Below are positions 53,769-61,780 of a DNA stretch of 64,000 nucleotides, in pieces. The notes below the pieces were generated by a model. The model ran no database searches and was not told where the DNA came from. It saw nothing but the letters and a program-made list of their open reading frames with translations. A program made the translations under genes and the position numbers. The DNA is from Thermomonas sp. (GTDB lineage: Bacteria; Pseudomonadota; Gammaproteobacteria; Xanthomonadales; Xanthomonadaceae). The first letter of the stretch is position 1; each line of letters starts with the position of its first letter. The DNA lies in NCBI RefSeq assembly GCF_019104945.1, contig NZ_JAHRWW010000035.1:1-64000 (forward strand). Direction: 5' to 3'.

Positions 53769-54767
53769 TTACTTGTGCTGCAATGAAGCGCGCAGACGCT
53801 CTAGCCCTTCGGCCATGCTCACCTGCGGCACATAGCCAAAGCCGCGCTGCGCCGGGGCCATGGAATACCAATGCGCCGTGCTTAACTGTTCGACCAAGAA
53901 GCGCGTCAGTGGGGGCTCTCCGGAGAGTGGCAAGGTATTCCAAAGCGCTTCACACACGCCACCAATGGCATAGGCAAGGCCAAACGGAATGCTTTTGCTT
54001 ACCTCAGGGGCATCTGCGGCGCGCAGCAAGCCATTCAGCACATCGCGCAGCGGCCACGGCTCGCCATTGCTGATGAAATAAGCCTTGCCAGCGCAGGCCG
54101 CGCCCACCTGCAGATGCGCCAGCGCCTGCACATGCGCTTGGGCCGCGTTATCAATATAGGTGGTGTCCACAAGGTTCGTTCCGCCCGCCACAAGGCGAAT
54201 TTTTCCGCTGCGTGCGCGCTCCACCAGCTTCGGCAAAATTTGCGTATCACCAGGCCCCCAGATCAGGCGCGGGCGCAGGGCTACCGTTGCAAGCGCCGCA
54301 TCATTGGCCGCCAGCACACGACGTTCTGCTTCAATTTTGGTTGTGGCGTAGTGTGCTTTGACGCCCTCACCATAAGGCACCTCATCCGCCGTCGACCCTT
54401 CAACCGGATGTGTCGCGCGGTGCGCAACGCTGGGGGTGGAGGTGTGCACTAATTTACGAATACCATGCGCGCGGCAGGCATCCAGCACGTTTTGAGTGCC
54501 GGTCACATTGGCCGAATAATAGCTCTCCAAACTCCCCCAAGTACCGGCTTTGGCGGCGTTATGCAGCACCGCATCGAAGCCTTGCGAAAACGCATGCAAA
54601 ACGGCATCGCGATCGGCCAGATCTGCCTGCAACTGCGGTACGCCCAGCGCGTCTAATGCGGCGTGGCGGCTACGGCTCACGCTGGTAACCGCATGCCCTT
54701 GTGCGAGGAGGGCGCGGCACAGTGCTTGGCCTAAGAACCCGCCACCGCCTGTCACCAACACCTTCAT
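53769..54767 (-). CDS. oleD: OleD, 2-alkyl-3-ketoalkanoate reductase
   Basis: Extended short-chain dehydrogenase of 332 residues. It begins [17 protein letters not shown] (NAD(P) loop) and has the catalytic YATTK. In head-to-head hydrocarbon synthesis OleD reduces the keto acid made by OleA to the beta-hydroxy acid used by OleC. The ATG overlaps the oleC stop by four bases. Upstream in-frame codons to 54800 lack the conserved start. Without context it could be called a 3beta-HSD-like epimerase. Confidence 0.87.
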   Translation of the reverse strand: MKVLVTGGGGFLGQALCRALLAQGHAVTSVSRSRHAALDALGVPQLQADLADRDAVLHAFSQGFDAVLHNAAKAGTWGSLESYYSANVTGTQNVLDACRAHGIRKLVHTSTPSVAHRATHPVEGSTADEVPYGEGVKAHYATTKIEAERRVLAANDAALATVALRPRLIWGPGDTQILPKLVERARSGKIRLVAGGTNLVDTTYIDNAAQAHVQALAHLQVGAACAGKAYFISNGEPWPLRDVLNGLLRAADAPEVSKSIPFGLAYAIGGVCEALWNTLPLSGEPPLTRFLVEQLSTAHWYSMAPAQRGFGYVPQVSMAEGLERLRASLQHK

Positions 54768-56416
54768 ACAGCCCCCTTCGCAAGCTGTGCAGCCGCCCAT
54801 ACCGCGAGCTTCTCACGGCCAATTTTGGCGTTATGCCGAATATCCACCGGAAATGGCTTGGGGTAATGCAGGAATGTTTTTATCGCCGCGGTGTATACCA
54901 GCGCTTGCGCGATATCTTGTAGTGCCAATGCAACTTCGTTGGCCTTTGCGCGCGCCTCGGGTTTTAGTTCAAAACACAGCACCGACTGCTGCGCGCCTTT
55001 TTCACCCACTCCCACCAGCGCCGTGCGTGCCACCGCAGGGTGGGCATTGAACACTGGCTCCACTTGCTCGGTGCATAGCGTGGTTGTGGCATCAATCACC
55101 ACGCGCTGCGATTTGCGCCCGCAAAACCACAGCCTGCCTCCCGTATCGAAATAGCCTAAATCGCCCATACGGTGCACGATGCGCTGCGTGCCATCGGGCA
55201 AAGACTCGCGAATTTTTGCCAGTGCGGTTTGTGCGTCGCGGTTGAAGTAGGCATCGGTTGCACTTGGCCCGGCCACGGTGATTTCACCCACCACGCCCGC
55301 TGCCAGTACGTCGCTATCGCGCCAGTCGGGCAGCGCGGCATCATCGATCCGAATAATGCGCACCGTATTGCCCGCCACCGGGCGGCCCACACAGGTGCCT
55401 GCTCCGGCTTCGGTATGCGCGCGTAGGGTGAGCAATTCGCGCCCCTCGATCGCCGCCACAGGCAGACATTCGGTGGCGCCATAGGGCGTCCAAAACTGCG
55501 CACCGGCGGGCAGCAGCGCCAACATGGTTTGCACCGTTTCTGGCGGCACCGGCGCGCCTGCGCTGGTCACACGCTGCAACGTGGGCAGTTGTTCGCCATG
55601 CTGCGCCAGCACCCGCATCAATGCAGGCGAACCAAATAGCTGGGTCACACCGAAACGCTTGATTGCCGCATGCAGTTTGTGCGGGTTGGCCTTCGCCGGG
55701 CGCGTGGGGTCCATATCCGGGATGATGCTGGTCAGGCCCAATGCCGGATCAAACAGTGCGAACGGCGGAAAAGTGGGGAAATCAATGCCGCCGGACGCGA
55801 TGCCAAAGGCTTCACCCAGCATTTGAATTTGCGCCACAAAATGCCGATGCCGATACACCACGCCCTTAGGCACACCGGTGCTGCCACTGGTAAATAAAAT
55901 CGCGGCCACATCCTCGCCATCGGTGGCTTCTAGCTGCGGCCCAGCGCCCGCACCCGCCGCTTCAATCTGCGCCAGCGTGGTATCTGCCAGCAACGCTGTA
56001 CGACCCGTGGTGACGCGCAGGCGCACGCCCTTGGCCCAGCCCAGCAGCGCCTTGGCTAGCATCGCCAGAGGAATACCGATAAACGCCTCCGGCTGAGCTT
56101 CTTGCAGGCACTGTTTGAGCGCGCGCTTATCAATGCCAGGATCCACCAACACCGGCACCGCGCCGGTTTTGAACAGGGCGTACATCAGCAGGAAGAATTC
56201 TGGCGTGGGCCGCACCATCACCACCACCCGGCTACCGCGCGCAATGCCGTGCTGGGCCAGCCCGGCGGCAATCGCATCGCTTCGCGTATCCAGCTGCGCA
56301 TAGCTCAACGCTTCGGCGTAGCGTCCATCGCGACCGGGGCAGCGCATGGCGATCTGGTCCGGCCGCTCGCGCGCAAGCCTCGGTAACGACGCCGCTATAT
56401 TGCAAATCTCGTTCAT
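54764..56416 (-). CDS. oleC: OleC, beta-lactone synthetase (AMP-dependent synthetase family)
   Basis: ANL-superfamily enzyme of 550 residues. The ATP loop [16 protein letters not shown] is intact, as is YGATECLP. OleC converts beta-hydroxy acids to beta-lactones, although such proteins are often annotated as fatty acyl-CoA ligases. Its position before oleD and near oleB supports the Ole role. A GATAAT box lies six bases before the ATG and no Shine-Dalgarno is seen, so the transcript is probably leaderless. Confidence 0.87.
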   Translation of the reverse strand: MNEICNIAASLPRLARERPDQIAMRCPGRDGRYAEALSYAQLDTRSDAIAAGLAQHGIARGSRVVVMVRPTPEFFLLMYALFKTGAVPVLVDPGIDKRALKQCLQEAQPEAFIGIPLAMLAKALLGWAKGVRLRVTTGRTALLADTTLAQIEAAGAGAGPQLEATDGEDVAAILFTSGSTGVPKGVVYRHRHFVAQIQMLGEAFGIASGGIDFPTFPPFALFDPALGLTSIIPDMDPTRPAKANPHKLHAAIKRFGVTQLFGSPALMRVLAQHGEQLPTLQRVTSAGAPVPPETVQTMLALLPAGAQFWTPYGATECLPVAAIEGRELLTLRAHTEAGAGTCVGRPVAGNTVRIIRIDDAALPDWRDSDVLAAGVVGEITVAGPSATDAYFNRDAQTALAKIRESLPDGTQRIVHRMGDLGYFDTGGRLWFCGRKSQRVVIDATTTLCTEQVEPVFNAHPAVARTALVGVGEKGAQQSVLCFELKPEARAKANEVALALQDIAQALVYTAAIKTFLHYPKPFPVDIRHNAKIGREKLAVWAAAQLAKGAV

Positions 56417-56422
56417 GCGCCC

Positions 56423-56428
56423 ATTATC
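56423..56428 (-). promoter_or_regulatory. -10 box six bases before the oleC start codon (leaderless pattern)
   Basis: On the minus strand GATAAT is followed by GGGCGC and ATG (56416). This gives oleCD a promoter separate from oleB. Confidence 0.52.
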
Positions 56429-56509
56429 GCCCGCTTACTTGCGCAAGACCGCCGATTGGAAAAAAATTGCGCCCCACTTGATTCATTTGCCGCGCAAGGC
56501 CCGGCTACC

Positions 56510-56893
56510 ATGCACCCCTGTCTCAGCTGCGGCGCCTGCTGCGCCATGTTTCGCGTTGCGTTTCACTGGATGGAATCCGACGACAGCACACCTGGTGGTG
56601 TCCCCACCGTGTTGACAGAAAAGCTCGATGCGCACCGCTTGGTGATGAATGGCACCTACTCAGAGCCCGTGCGCTGCACCGCACTCGACGCCGATATTGG
56701 ACACTACAGCCGCTGCACGATTCACCCCAACCGGCCATCGGTATGCAGGCAGGTCGATGCCTCATGGGAATACGGCACACCCAGCCCACAGTGCGACAAG
56801 GCGCGGCTTGCGCACGGCCTGCCGGTACTGACCCCGGCCGACTGGCCGCCGCCTAAACCTGCAGTGGATGCGCGTCCAAAAACTGCCGAATAA
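56510..56893 (+). CDS. YkgJ-like cysteine-cluster protein
   Basis: The 127-residue product starts MHPCLSCGACCAMFRV, a CxxCxxCC cluster near the N-terminus, and has a further cysteine pattern (RCTIHPNRPSVCRQ). This is the UPF0153/YkgJ zinc- or iron-sulfur-binding type. It lies on the opposite strand between oleC and oleB, and its 3' end overlaps the oleB 3' end by 41 bases. ATG 56510 is chosen because the cysteine motif follows at once. Function unknown; a link to olefin synthesis is only positional. Confidence 0.82.
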   Translation: MHPCLSCGACCAMFRVAFHWMESDDSTPGGVPTVLTEKLDAHRLVMNGTYSEPVRCTALDADIGHYSRCTIHPNRPSVCRQVDASWEYGTPSPQCDKARLAHGLPVLTPADWPPPKPAVDARPKTAE

Positions 56894-57761
56894 GCGGCAC
56901 CAATGCTTCGTGCTTGTCTTCCAGCGCATAGTGCCCGGCATCTTCGTACGCGTGCACTTCGGCATTAGGTAGCGCGGCACAAAAGCCATCAAAAAAATGC
57001 TTATCGAAGACAAAATCACGCAATCCCCAGCCAATAAAAGCGGGGCGATCCGCGTAACCGGGAAGCGCCTTGGCACTGGCTTCCACCAAAGGCATGGCGC
57101 GGTCGCCCACCTGCAGCGGGATATCCTGCATAAAGCGTAAGGTAGAAATGGCGTTCGCCCAGCCGTCATACACGCCTGCATAAGCCTTGCGCACGCCCGC
57201 AGGTAGTTTGCGCACCGTGCCAAAACGTGCCGCACCGCGTGCGAACAGGTTAAAGCGGCGGATCAGCCAGCCACCCAACTTCGAATCACGCCCCATGGCC
57301 AAACGCGCGGGAAAGCGCTTGGCTGCGGGCAACGGAAACGCAGCGGTATTGGTAATGATGAGGCGTTTGATCCGCGCCGGATCGCGCAGCGCCCAGCCGA
57401 AACCAATCATGCCGCCCCAGTCGTGCACCGCCAGCGTCACCGGCCCTGTGATGCCCAGCTTCGCAAGTAGGGTATCGAGGTCATCGACACGCGATTGCAG
57501 TGTGTAGTCGTAATGCGGCTGCGCTGAAGCACCGTCATCCGGGCGATCCGACAGGCCCATGCCTACATGGTCGGGCACGATACAGCGGTAACGGTCGCGC
57601 AAACCCAGCACCAAATGCCGCCAGTAATAGCTCCACGACGGGTTGCCGTGCAGCATCACGACGACCTCGCCATCGCGCGGGCCTTCGTCCAGATACGACA
57701 TCGCAATGCCGGGGCGCACCTCGATACGGTGCGGGGTAAACGGGTAATCAGGAAATTGCAT
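56853..57761 (-). CDS. oleB: OleB, beta-lactone decarboxylase (alpha/beta hydrolase)
   Basis: The 302-residue alpha/beta hydrolase resembles haloalkane dehalogenases: HGNPSWSYYWR (oxyanion region) and the Asp nucleophile in VHDWGGMIG. OleB decarboxylates beta-lactones to cis-olefins. ATG 57761 begins MQFPDYPFTPHRIEV; the longer frame to 57902 overlaps the divergent glycosylase gene. A TACAAT box lies six bases before the ATG, another leaderless pattern. oleA, expected nearby in xanthomonads, is not upstream here. Confidence 0.87.
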   Translation of the reverse strand: MQFPDYPFTPHRIEVRPGIAMSYLDEGPRDGEVVVMLHGNPSWSYYWRHLVLGLRDRYRCIVPDHVGMGLSDRPDDGASAQPHYDYTLQSRVDDLDTLLAKLGITGPVTLAVHDWGGMIGFGWALRDPARIKRLIITNTAAFPLPAAKRFPARLAMGRDSKLGGWLIRRFNLFARGAARFGTVRKLPAGVRKAYAGVYDGWANAISTLRFMQDIPLQVGDRAMPLVEASAKALPGYADRPAFIGWGLRDFVFDKHFFDGFCAALPNAEVHAYEDAGHYALEDKHEALVPLIRQFLDAHPLQV

Positions 57762-57767
57762 CTGCGT

Positions 57768-57773
57768 ATTGTA
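57768..57773 (-). promoter_or_regulatory. -10 box six bases before the oleB start codon (leaderless pattern)
   Basis: On the minus strand TACAAT is followed by ACGCAG and ATG (57761). No Shine-Dalgarno sequence is present. Confidence 0.58.
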
Positions 57774-57820
57774 GGCGGCCTTCTGCACTGAGATCACATT
57801 CGCACTGGCAAGATGCGCAA

Positions 57821-58426
57821 ATGCGTGAAGAATCGTTCGACCACCTAATGGCGCGCATCCGCGCCTGCCGCATCTGCGAGGCCCACCTGCCGCTGGGCCC
57901 ACGCCCGGTGCTGCAGGCTAGCCCCAGCGCGCGCCTATTGATTGTGAGCCAAGCGCCTGGGCGCAAGGTGCACGACACCGGCATTCCCTTCAACGACCCC
58001 AGCGGCAACCGCCTACGCGACTGGCTTGGTCTCGACAAAGCCACGTTTTACGACCCAGCGCAGGTAGCCATCGTGCCGATGGGCTTCTGCTTCCCCGGTA
58101 CCGGTAAAAGCGGCGACCTACCGCCGCGCCCGGAATGCGCCCCACAGTGGCACCCGCAGCTATTCCCACGCCTCACCGCACTGCGCCTCACGCTGGCCAT
58201 TGGCCAATATGCGCAAGTGGGCCTATTGAAAGAAGCCTGCGCAAAAACGCTGACCGCTAATGTGGAAGCTTGGCGCATACATCTGAACACGCGCCGCATC
58301 CTGCCACTGCCCCACCCTAGCCCGCGCAACCGGCTATGGCTAACGCGCCACCCGTGGTTTGAAGCAGAACTACTGCCAGAACTGCGCCAGCAAGTGGCGT
58401 TGGCGCTGAAGCCAGATTCAGATTAG
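57821..58426 (+). CDS. Uracil-DNA glycosylase superfamily protein
   Basis: The 201-residue product has the N-terminal CRICEAH segment, the SQAPG motif (pocket/catalytic loop) and HPSPRN near the C-terminus, as in small single-domain members of the family 4/5-like uracil-DNA glycosylase superfamily. It may remove uracil or be a divergent member with another role; the activity is not certain. It is divergent from oleB and lies 47 bases before an ExoIII gene, so a base-excision-repair pair is plausible. Confidence 0.8.
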   Translation: MREESFDHLMARIRACRICEAHLPLGPRPVLQASPSARLLIVSQAPGRKVHDTGIPFNDPSGNRLRDWLGLDKATFYDPAQVAIVPMGFCFPGTGKSGDLPPRPECAPQWHPQLFPRLTALRLTLAIGQYAQVGLLKEACAKTLTANVEAWRIHLNTRRILPLPHPSPRNRLWLTRHPWFEAELLPELRQQVALALKPDSD

Positions 58427-58473
58427 TTCTTCTCTTCTTGTTAGGCTTGCCAAATTCTCTTGGTTACGCGCTC

Positions 58474-59244
58474 ATGAAAATCGCCTCCTGGAACGTCAAC
58501 TCACTTAACGTGCGGCTGCCACATTTGCAGCAATGGCTCAGCGAATTTGCACCGGACGTGGTGGGCTTGCAGGAAACCAAGCTAGAAGACCATCGTTTTC
58601 CCGATGACGCACTGCTTGAGGCCGGGTATCGCAGCGTCTTTCATGGGCAGAAGACGTATAACGGCGTGGCGCTTTTGGCGCGGCAGGCGCTGGAAAATGT
58701 GCGCACGGGCATCCCCAATTTTGACGACCCACAAGCCCGTGCAATTGCCGCCACCGTAAACGGCGTGCGCATCATCAATTTATATGTGGTCAACGGCCAA
58801 GACCTCGGCACCGATAAATACGACTACAAATTGCGCTGGTTAGAAGCCGTACACGGCTGGATCGATGAAGAATTGAAAGCGCACCCCAAATTGGTGGTGC
58901 TGGGCGATTTCAATATCGCCCCCGACGACCGCGACGTGCCCGATGCCGCCGTTTGGAACGACGACCACATCCTCACCTCCACTGCCGAACGCGCCGCCTA
59001 CCGGCGCCTGCTGGCGCTGGGCCTGCACGACGGGCTGCGCCTGCTGCACGACGAAGCCGCGCTGTTTAGCTGGTGGGACTACCGGCAAGCCGCATTCCGC
59101 CGCAACTTGGGCCTGCGCATCGACCTCACCCTCGCCTCTGACGCACTGAAATCCGAAGTGATTGAAGCGGGTATCGACACAACCCCGCGCGGCTGGGAGC
59201 GCCCCAGCGACCACGCCCCGGCTTGGCTGCGCCTACGCAGCTGA
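58474..59244 (+). CDS. xthA: Exodeoxyribonuclease III
   Basis: AP endonuclease and 3'-to-5' exonuclease of 256 residues. It begins MKIASWNVNSLNVR, has the LQETK metal-binding Glu, the GDFNIAP motif and the SDHAP catalytic pair, all intact. It is the more canonical of the two ExoIII genes in this window and follows a glycosylase-family gene. ATG 58474 is preferred over the frame's first start at 58438 because of the conserved MKIASWN beginning. Confidence 0.94.
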   Translation: MKIASWNVNSLNVRLPHLQQWLSEFAPDVVGLQETKLEDHRFPDDALLEAGYRSVFHGQKTYNGVALLARQALENVRTGIPNFDDPQARAIAATVNGVRIINLYVVNGQDLGTDKYDYKLRWLEAVHGWIDEELKAHPKLVVLGDFNIAPDDRDVPDAAVWNDDHILTSTAERAAYRRLLALGLHDGLRLLHDEAALFSWWDYRQAAFRRNLGLRIDLTLASDALKSEVIEAGIDTTPRGWERPSDHAPAWLRLRS

Positions 59245-59253
59245 GCCAGCCAC

Positions 59254-59259
59254 TACAAT
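59254..59259 (+). promoter_or_regulatory. -10 box six bases before the rsmG start codon (leaderless pattern)
   Basis: TACAAT is followed by AGGCGG and ATG (59266). AGGCGG abuts the ATG and is too close to serve as a normal ribosome-binding site. Confidence 0.55.
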
Positions 59260-59265
59260 AGGCGG

Positions 59266-59904
59266 ATGCACGACGCCCTTCGCCCCGAACTTGAAACTGG
59301 CCTGCGCACGCTGGGCCTAGACGCTGGCCTTGCCGCGCCACTACTGGCCTACCTAGCCCTGCTGGCGCGCTGGAACGCCACCTACAACCTCACCGCGATC
59401 CGCGACCCGCAGGAAATGCTGGTCAAGCACCTGCTGGACTCACTTGCGATGCAGCCGTATGTGGAAAAACTCAGCACGCTGGCCGATCTCGGCACCGGCC
59501 CCGGCCTGCCAGGCATTCCTCTAGCCATTGCCACACCCACACTGGCTGTCACCTTGGTGGAAAGCAACGGCAAAAAAGCGCGTTTTCTGCGTGAAGCCGT
59601 GCGCCAGCTCAAATTAACCAATGTTCAGGTGGCCGAATCGCGCATCGAAGCCTTCCAGCCGGGCACCACATTTGACGCCATCACCGCGCGCGCGCTGGCC
59701 ACTCTGCCGCTTATTTTAGAGTTAGGCGGGCATCTACTCGCCCCCCACGGGCGGCTTCTGGCAATGAAGGGCACGTTCCCACAGGACGAAATTGACGCGC
59801 TCCCGCCCATATGGCGCGTCAGCGCAAGCTATCCGCTGCACGTTCCCGGACTTTCTGCAGAACGCCACCTGATTGAAATCGCAAGAGCCGCGCATCAGGC
59901 ATAA
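59266..59904 (+). CDS. rsmG: 16S rRNA (guanine527-N7)-methyltransferase
   Basis: S-adenosylmethionine-dependent methyltransferase of 212 residues that modifies G527 of 16S rRNA. The SAM loop [17 protein letters not shown] and the TARAL motif are typical. It precedes parA and parB, the usual gidB-parA-parB order near bacterial origins, although mnmG is not next to it here. The predicted mRNA is leaderless. Confidence 0.95.
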   Translation: MHDALRPELETGLRTLGLDAGLAAPLLAYLALLARWNATYNLTAIRDPQEMLVKHLLDSLAMQPYVEKLSTLADLGTGPGLPGIPLAIATPTLAVTLVESNGKKARFLREAVRQLKLTNVQVAESRIEAFQPGTTFDAITARALATLPLILELGGHLLAPHGRLLAMKGTFPQDEIDALPPIWRVSASYPLHVPGLSAERHLIEIARAAHQA

Positions 59905-59917
59905 TCCCCTGTTCCAC

Positions 59918-59936
59918 CGCCTGTTTTGTTCAGGCG
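59918..59936 (+). other. Hairpin between rsmG and parA
   Basis: CGCCTG and CAGGCG form a six-base stem with a TTTTGTT loop. It is followed by CTTTCTG and then the parA ribosome-binding region. It could be a weak terminator or a leader structure. Confidence 0.35.
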
Positions 59937-59960
59937 CTTTCTGCAGGAATCCCAAGCCGC

Positions 59961-60755
59961 ATGGCCCGCATCATCGCCGTAGCCAACCAAAAGGGCGGGG
60001 TTGGTAAAACCACCACCGCCGTCAATCTCGCCGCCGCGCTGGCGCACACGCCTAAGCGCGTGTTGCTGGTGGATATGGATCCGCAAGGCAATGCCACGAT
60101 GGGCAGCGGCATCAATAAACGCGAACTAGACGCCTCCATCACCGACGTGCTGCTGGACGAAGCCCAGTTCGCCGACGCCATGGTGCATTGCGAAGACGGC
60201 TACGACCTATTGCCCTGTAATATCGACCTTACCGCCGCAGAAATTCAGCTGATGGATGCGGATAACCGCGACGGTCGCCTCAAAGCCGCGCTGGACGCGG
60301 TGCGCGCCAATTACGATTTTATCCTGATCGACTGCCCGCCGTCGTTGTCGATTCTGACCTTAAACGCCCTCACCGCCGCCGATTCGGTGCTGGTACCGAT
60401 GCAGTGCGAGTACTACGCTTTGGAAGGCCTATCGGCGCTGATGGACACCATCAACGCGCTGAAAGGACGGATCAACCCGAATATCGAAATCGAAGGCGTG
60501 CTGCGCACCATGTTTGACGTGCGCAACAACCTTGCCAATGGCGTATCGGCCGAGCTCACCCAGCATTTTGGCGACCTCGTCTTCCGCACCATTATTCCGC
60601 GCAATGTGCGCTTGGCTGAAGCGCCCAGCTATGGCCAAAGCATCATTGGTTACGATAAGTCCAGCCGCGGCGGCGTAGCCTATCTTGGTCTGGCGGGCGA
60701 AGTGCTGCGCCGTGAACGCGAACGTATTTCGAACAAAAAGGAGCATCAGGCATGA
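59961..60755 (+). CDS. parA: Chromosome-partitioning ATPase ParA
   Basis: Soj/ParA-type ATPase of 264 residues. The deviant Walker A motif NQKGGVGKTTTAVNLA is at the N-terminus and DCPPSLSILTLNAL is the Walker B region. It moves ParB-parS complexes during chromosome segregation. CAGGAA lies 12 bases before the ATG. The stop overlaps the parB ATG by four bases. Confidence 0.96.
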   Translation: MARIIAVANQKGGVGKTTTAVNLAAALAHTPKRVLLVDMDPQGNATMGSGINKRELDASITDVLLDEAQFADAMVHCEDGYDLLPCNIDLTAAEIQLMDADNRDGRLKAALDAVRANYDFILIDCPPSLSILTLNALTAADSVLVPMQCEYYALEGLSALMDTINALKGRINPNIEIEGVLRTMFDVRNNLANGVSAELTQHFGDLVFRTIIPRNVRLAEAPSYGQSIIGYDKSSRGGVAYLGLAGEVLRRERERISNKKEHQA

Positions 60756-61693
60756 GCGGCGGCAAGGAAGCGGGAAAACCAAGTGCCAAAAAACGCGGCC
60801 TTGGCCGTGGGCTAGAAGCCCTGCTTGGGCCTAAAGCTGCCGCCGAAGCACCGGCACTTGAGGCGCAACCCGGCGACGCCCTACGCACCCTGCCTGTCGA
60901 TGCGATGGTGCCCGGAAAATATCAGCCGCGCCGCACCATGGACGATGCCAAGCTAGAAGAGCTCGCCGCATCGATCAAAATGCAGGGCGTGATCCAGCCC
61001 ATCGTGGTGCGCGAGCGCATCGGTGCCGACGGCAAGGGCCAGCGCACCTACGAAATCATCGCAGGTGAACGCCGCTGGCGCGCCAGCCAGCGCGCCGGTT
61101 TAACCGAAGTTCCGGTGGTGATTCGTGAAGTGGATGACCGCACCGTAGTCGCCATGGCGCTGATCGAAAACATCCAGCGCGAAGATTTGAACCCGCTGGA
61201 AGAAGCGCAGGCGCTGCAGCGCCTGATCGACGAATTTGACCTCACCCACGCCGCCGCCGCTGAAGCGGTGGGGCGCTCGCGCGCGGCGGTATCCAACCTG
61301 CTGCGTCTGCTGGAACTGCCGCAGGCCATTCGCCTGTTGGTGCAAACCGGCGCGATTGAAATGGGCCACGCCCGCGCCCTGCTGCCGCTGGCCGAACCGA
61401 TGGCCATTGCACTGGCCAAGCAAGCCGCCGAAGAAGGCTGGTCGGTGCGCCAAGTGGAACACCGCGTGCAGCAAATCGCCGCCGGCAAAGTGCCGAGCGA
61501 CGGCAAAAAACCCACCAGCAAAGCGCGCGCGCCGCAGGCCGATATTGCCTCGCTTGAGCGCGAACTTTCGGAAACACTGGGCAGCCGCGTTAACGTGCTG
61601 AACGGGCGCGGCAACAAGGGCAAACTGGTGATTCATTACGCCAATCTCGACGCCCTTGACGGCGTGCTCGAGCGCCTGCGCAACAAAATCTAA
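60752..61693 (+). CDS. parB: Chromosome-partitioning protein ParB
   Basis: Spo0J/ParB-type protein of 313 residues. The N-terminal basic stretch (KKRGLGRGLEALLG) that stimulates ParA, the CTP-binding GERRWRAS motif and ENIQREDLNPLEEA, a helix-turn-helix (THAAAAEAVGRSRAAVSNLLRLL) and the C-terminal dimer domain are present in order. It binds parS sites near the origin; I saw no match to the parS consensus in this window. Confidence 0.96.
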   Translation: MSGGKEAGKPSAKKRGLGRGLEALLGPKAAAEAPALEAQPGDALRTLPVDAMVPGKYQPRRTMDDAKLEELAASIKMQGVIQPIVVRERIGADGKGQRTYEIIAGERRWRASQRAGLTEVPVVIREVDDRTVVAMALIENIQREDLNPLEEAQALQRLIDEFDLTHAAAAEAVGRSRAAVSNLLRLLELPQAIRLLVQTGAIEMGHARALLPLAEPMAIALAKQAAEEGWSVRQVEHRVQQIAAGKVPSDGKKPTSKARAPQADIASLERELSETLGSRVNVLNGRGNKGKLVIHYANLDALDGVLERLRNKI

Positions 61694-61748
61694 CGCAACC
61701 CTTCAAACATGACCCTAGGTACAGGGAAATTGTGCCTACGATGCTAGG

Positions 61749-61772
61749 ATTCCAAGGCCCTCCCCTTGGAAT
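61749..61772 (+). promoter_or_regulatory. Perfect nine-base inverted repeat before the DUF885 gene
   Basis: ATTCCAAGG and CCTTGGAAT flank a six-base spacer CCCTCC and end eight bases before the chosen GTG. A TAGGAT -10-like box (61745-61750) overlaps the left arm. It could be an operator or an mRNA hairpin. Confidence 0.45.
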
Positions 61773-61780
61773 ACCCTATC

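Noticed and set aside
57774-57823. CAAGAT box six bases before the uracil-DNA glycosylase ATG as a further leaderless case
   Set aside because: Only three of six positions match a -10 box, so I did not count it with the seven clearer examples.
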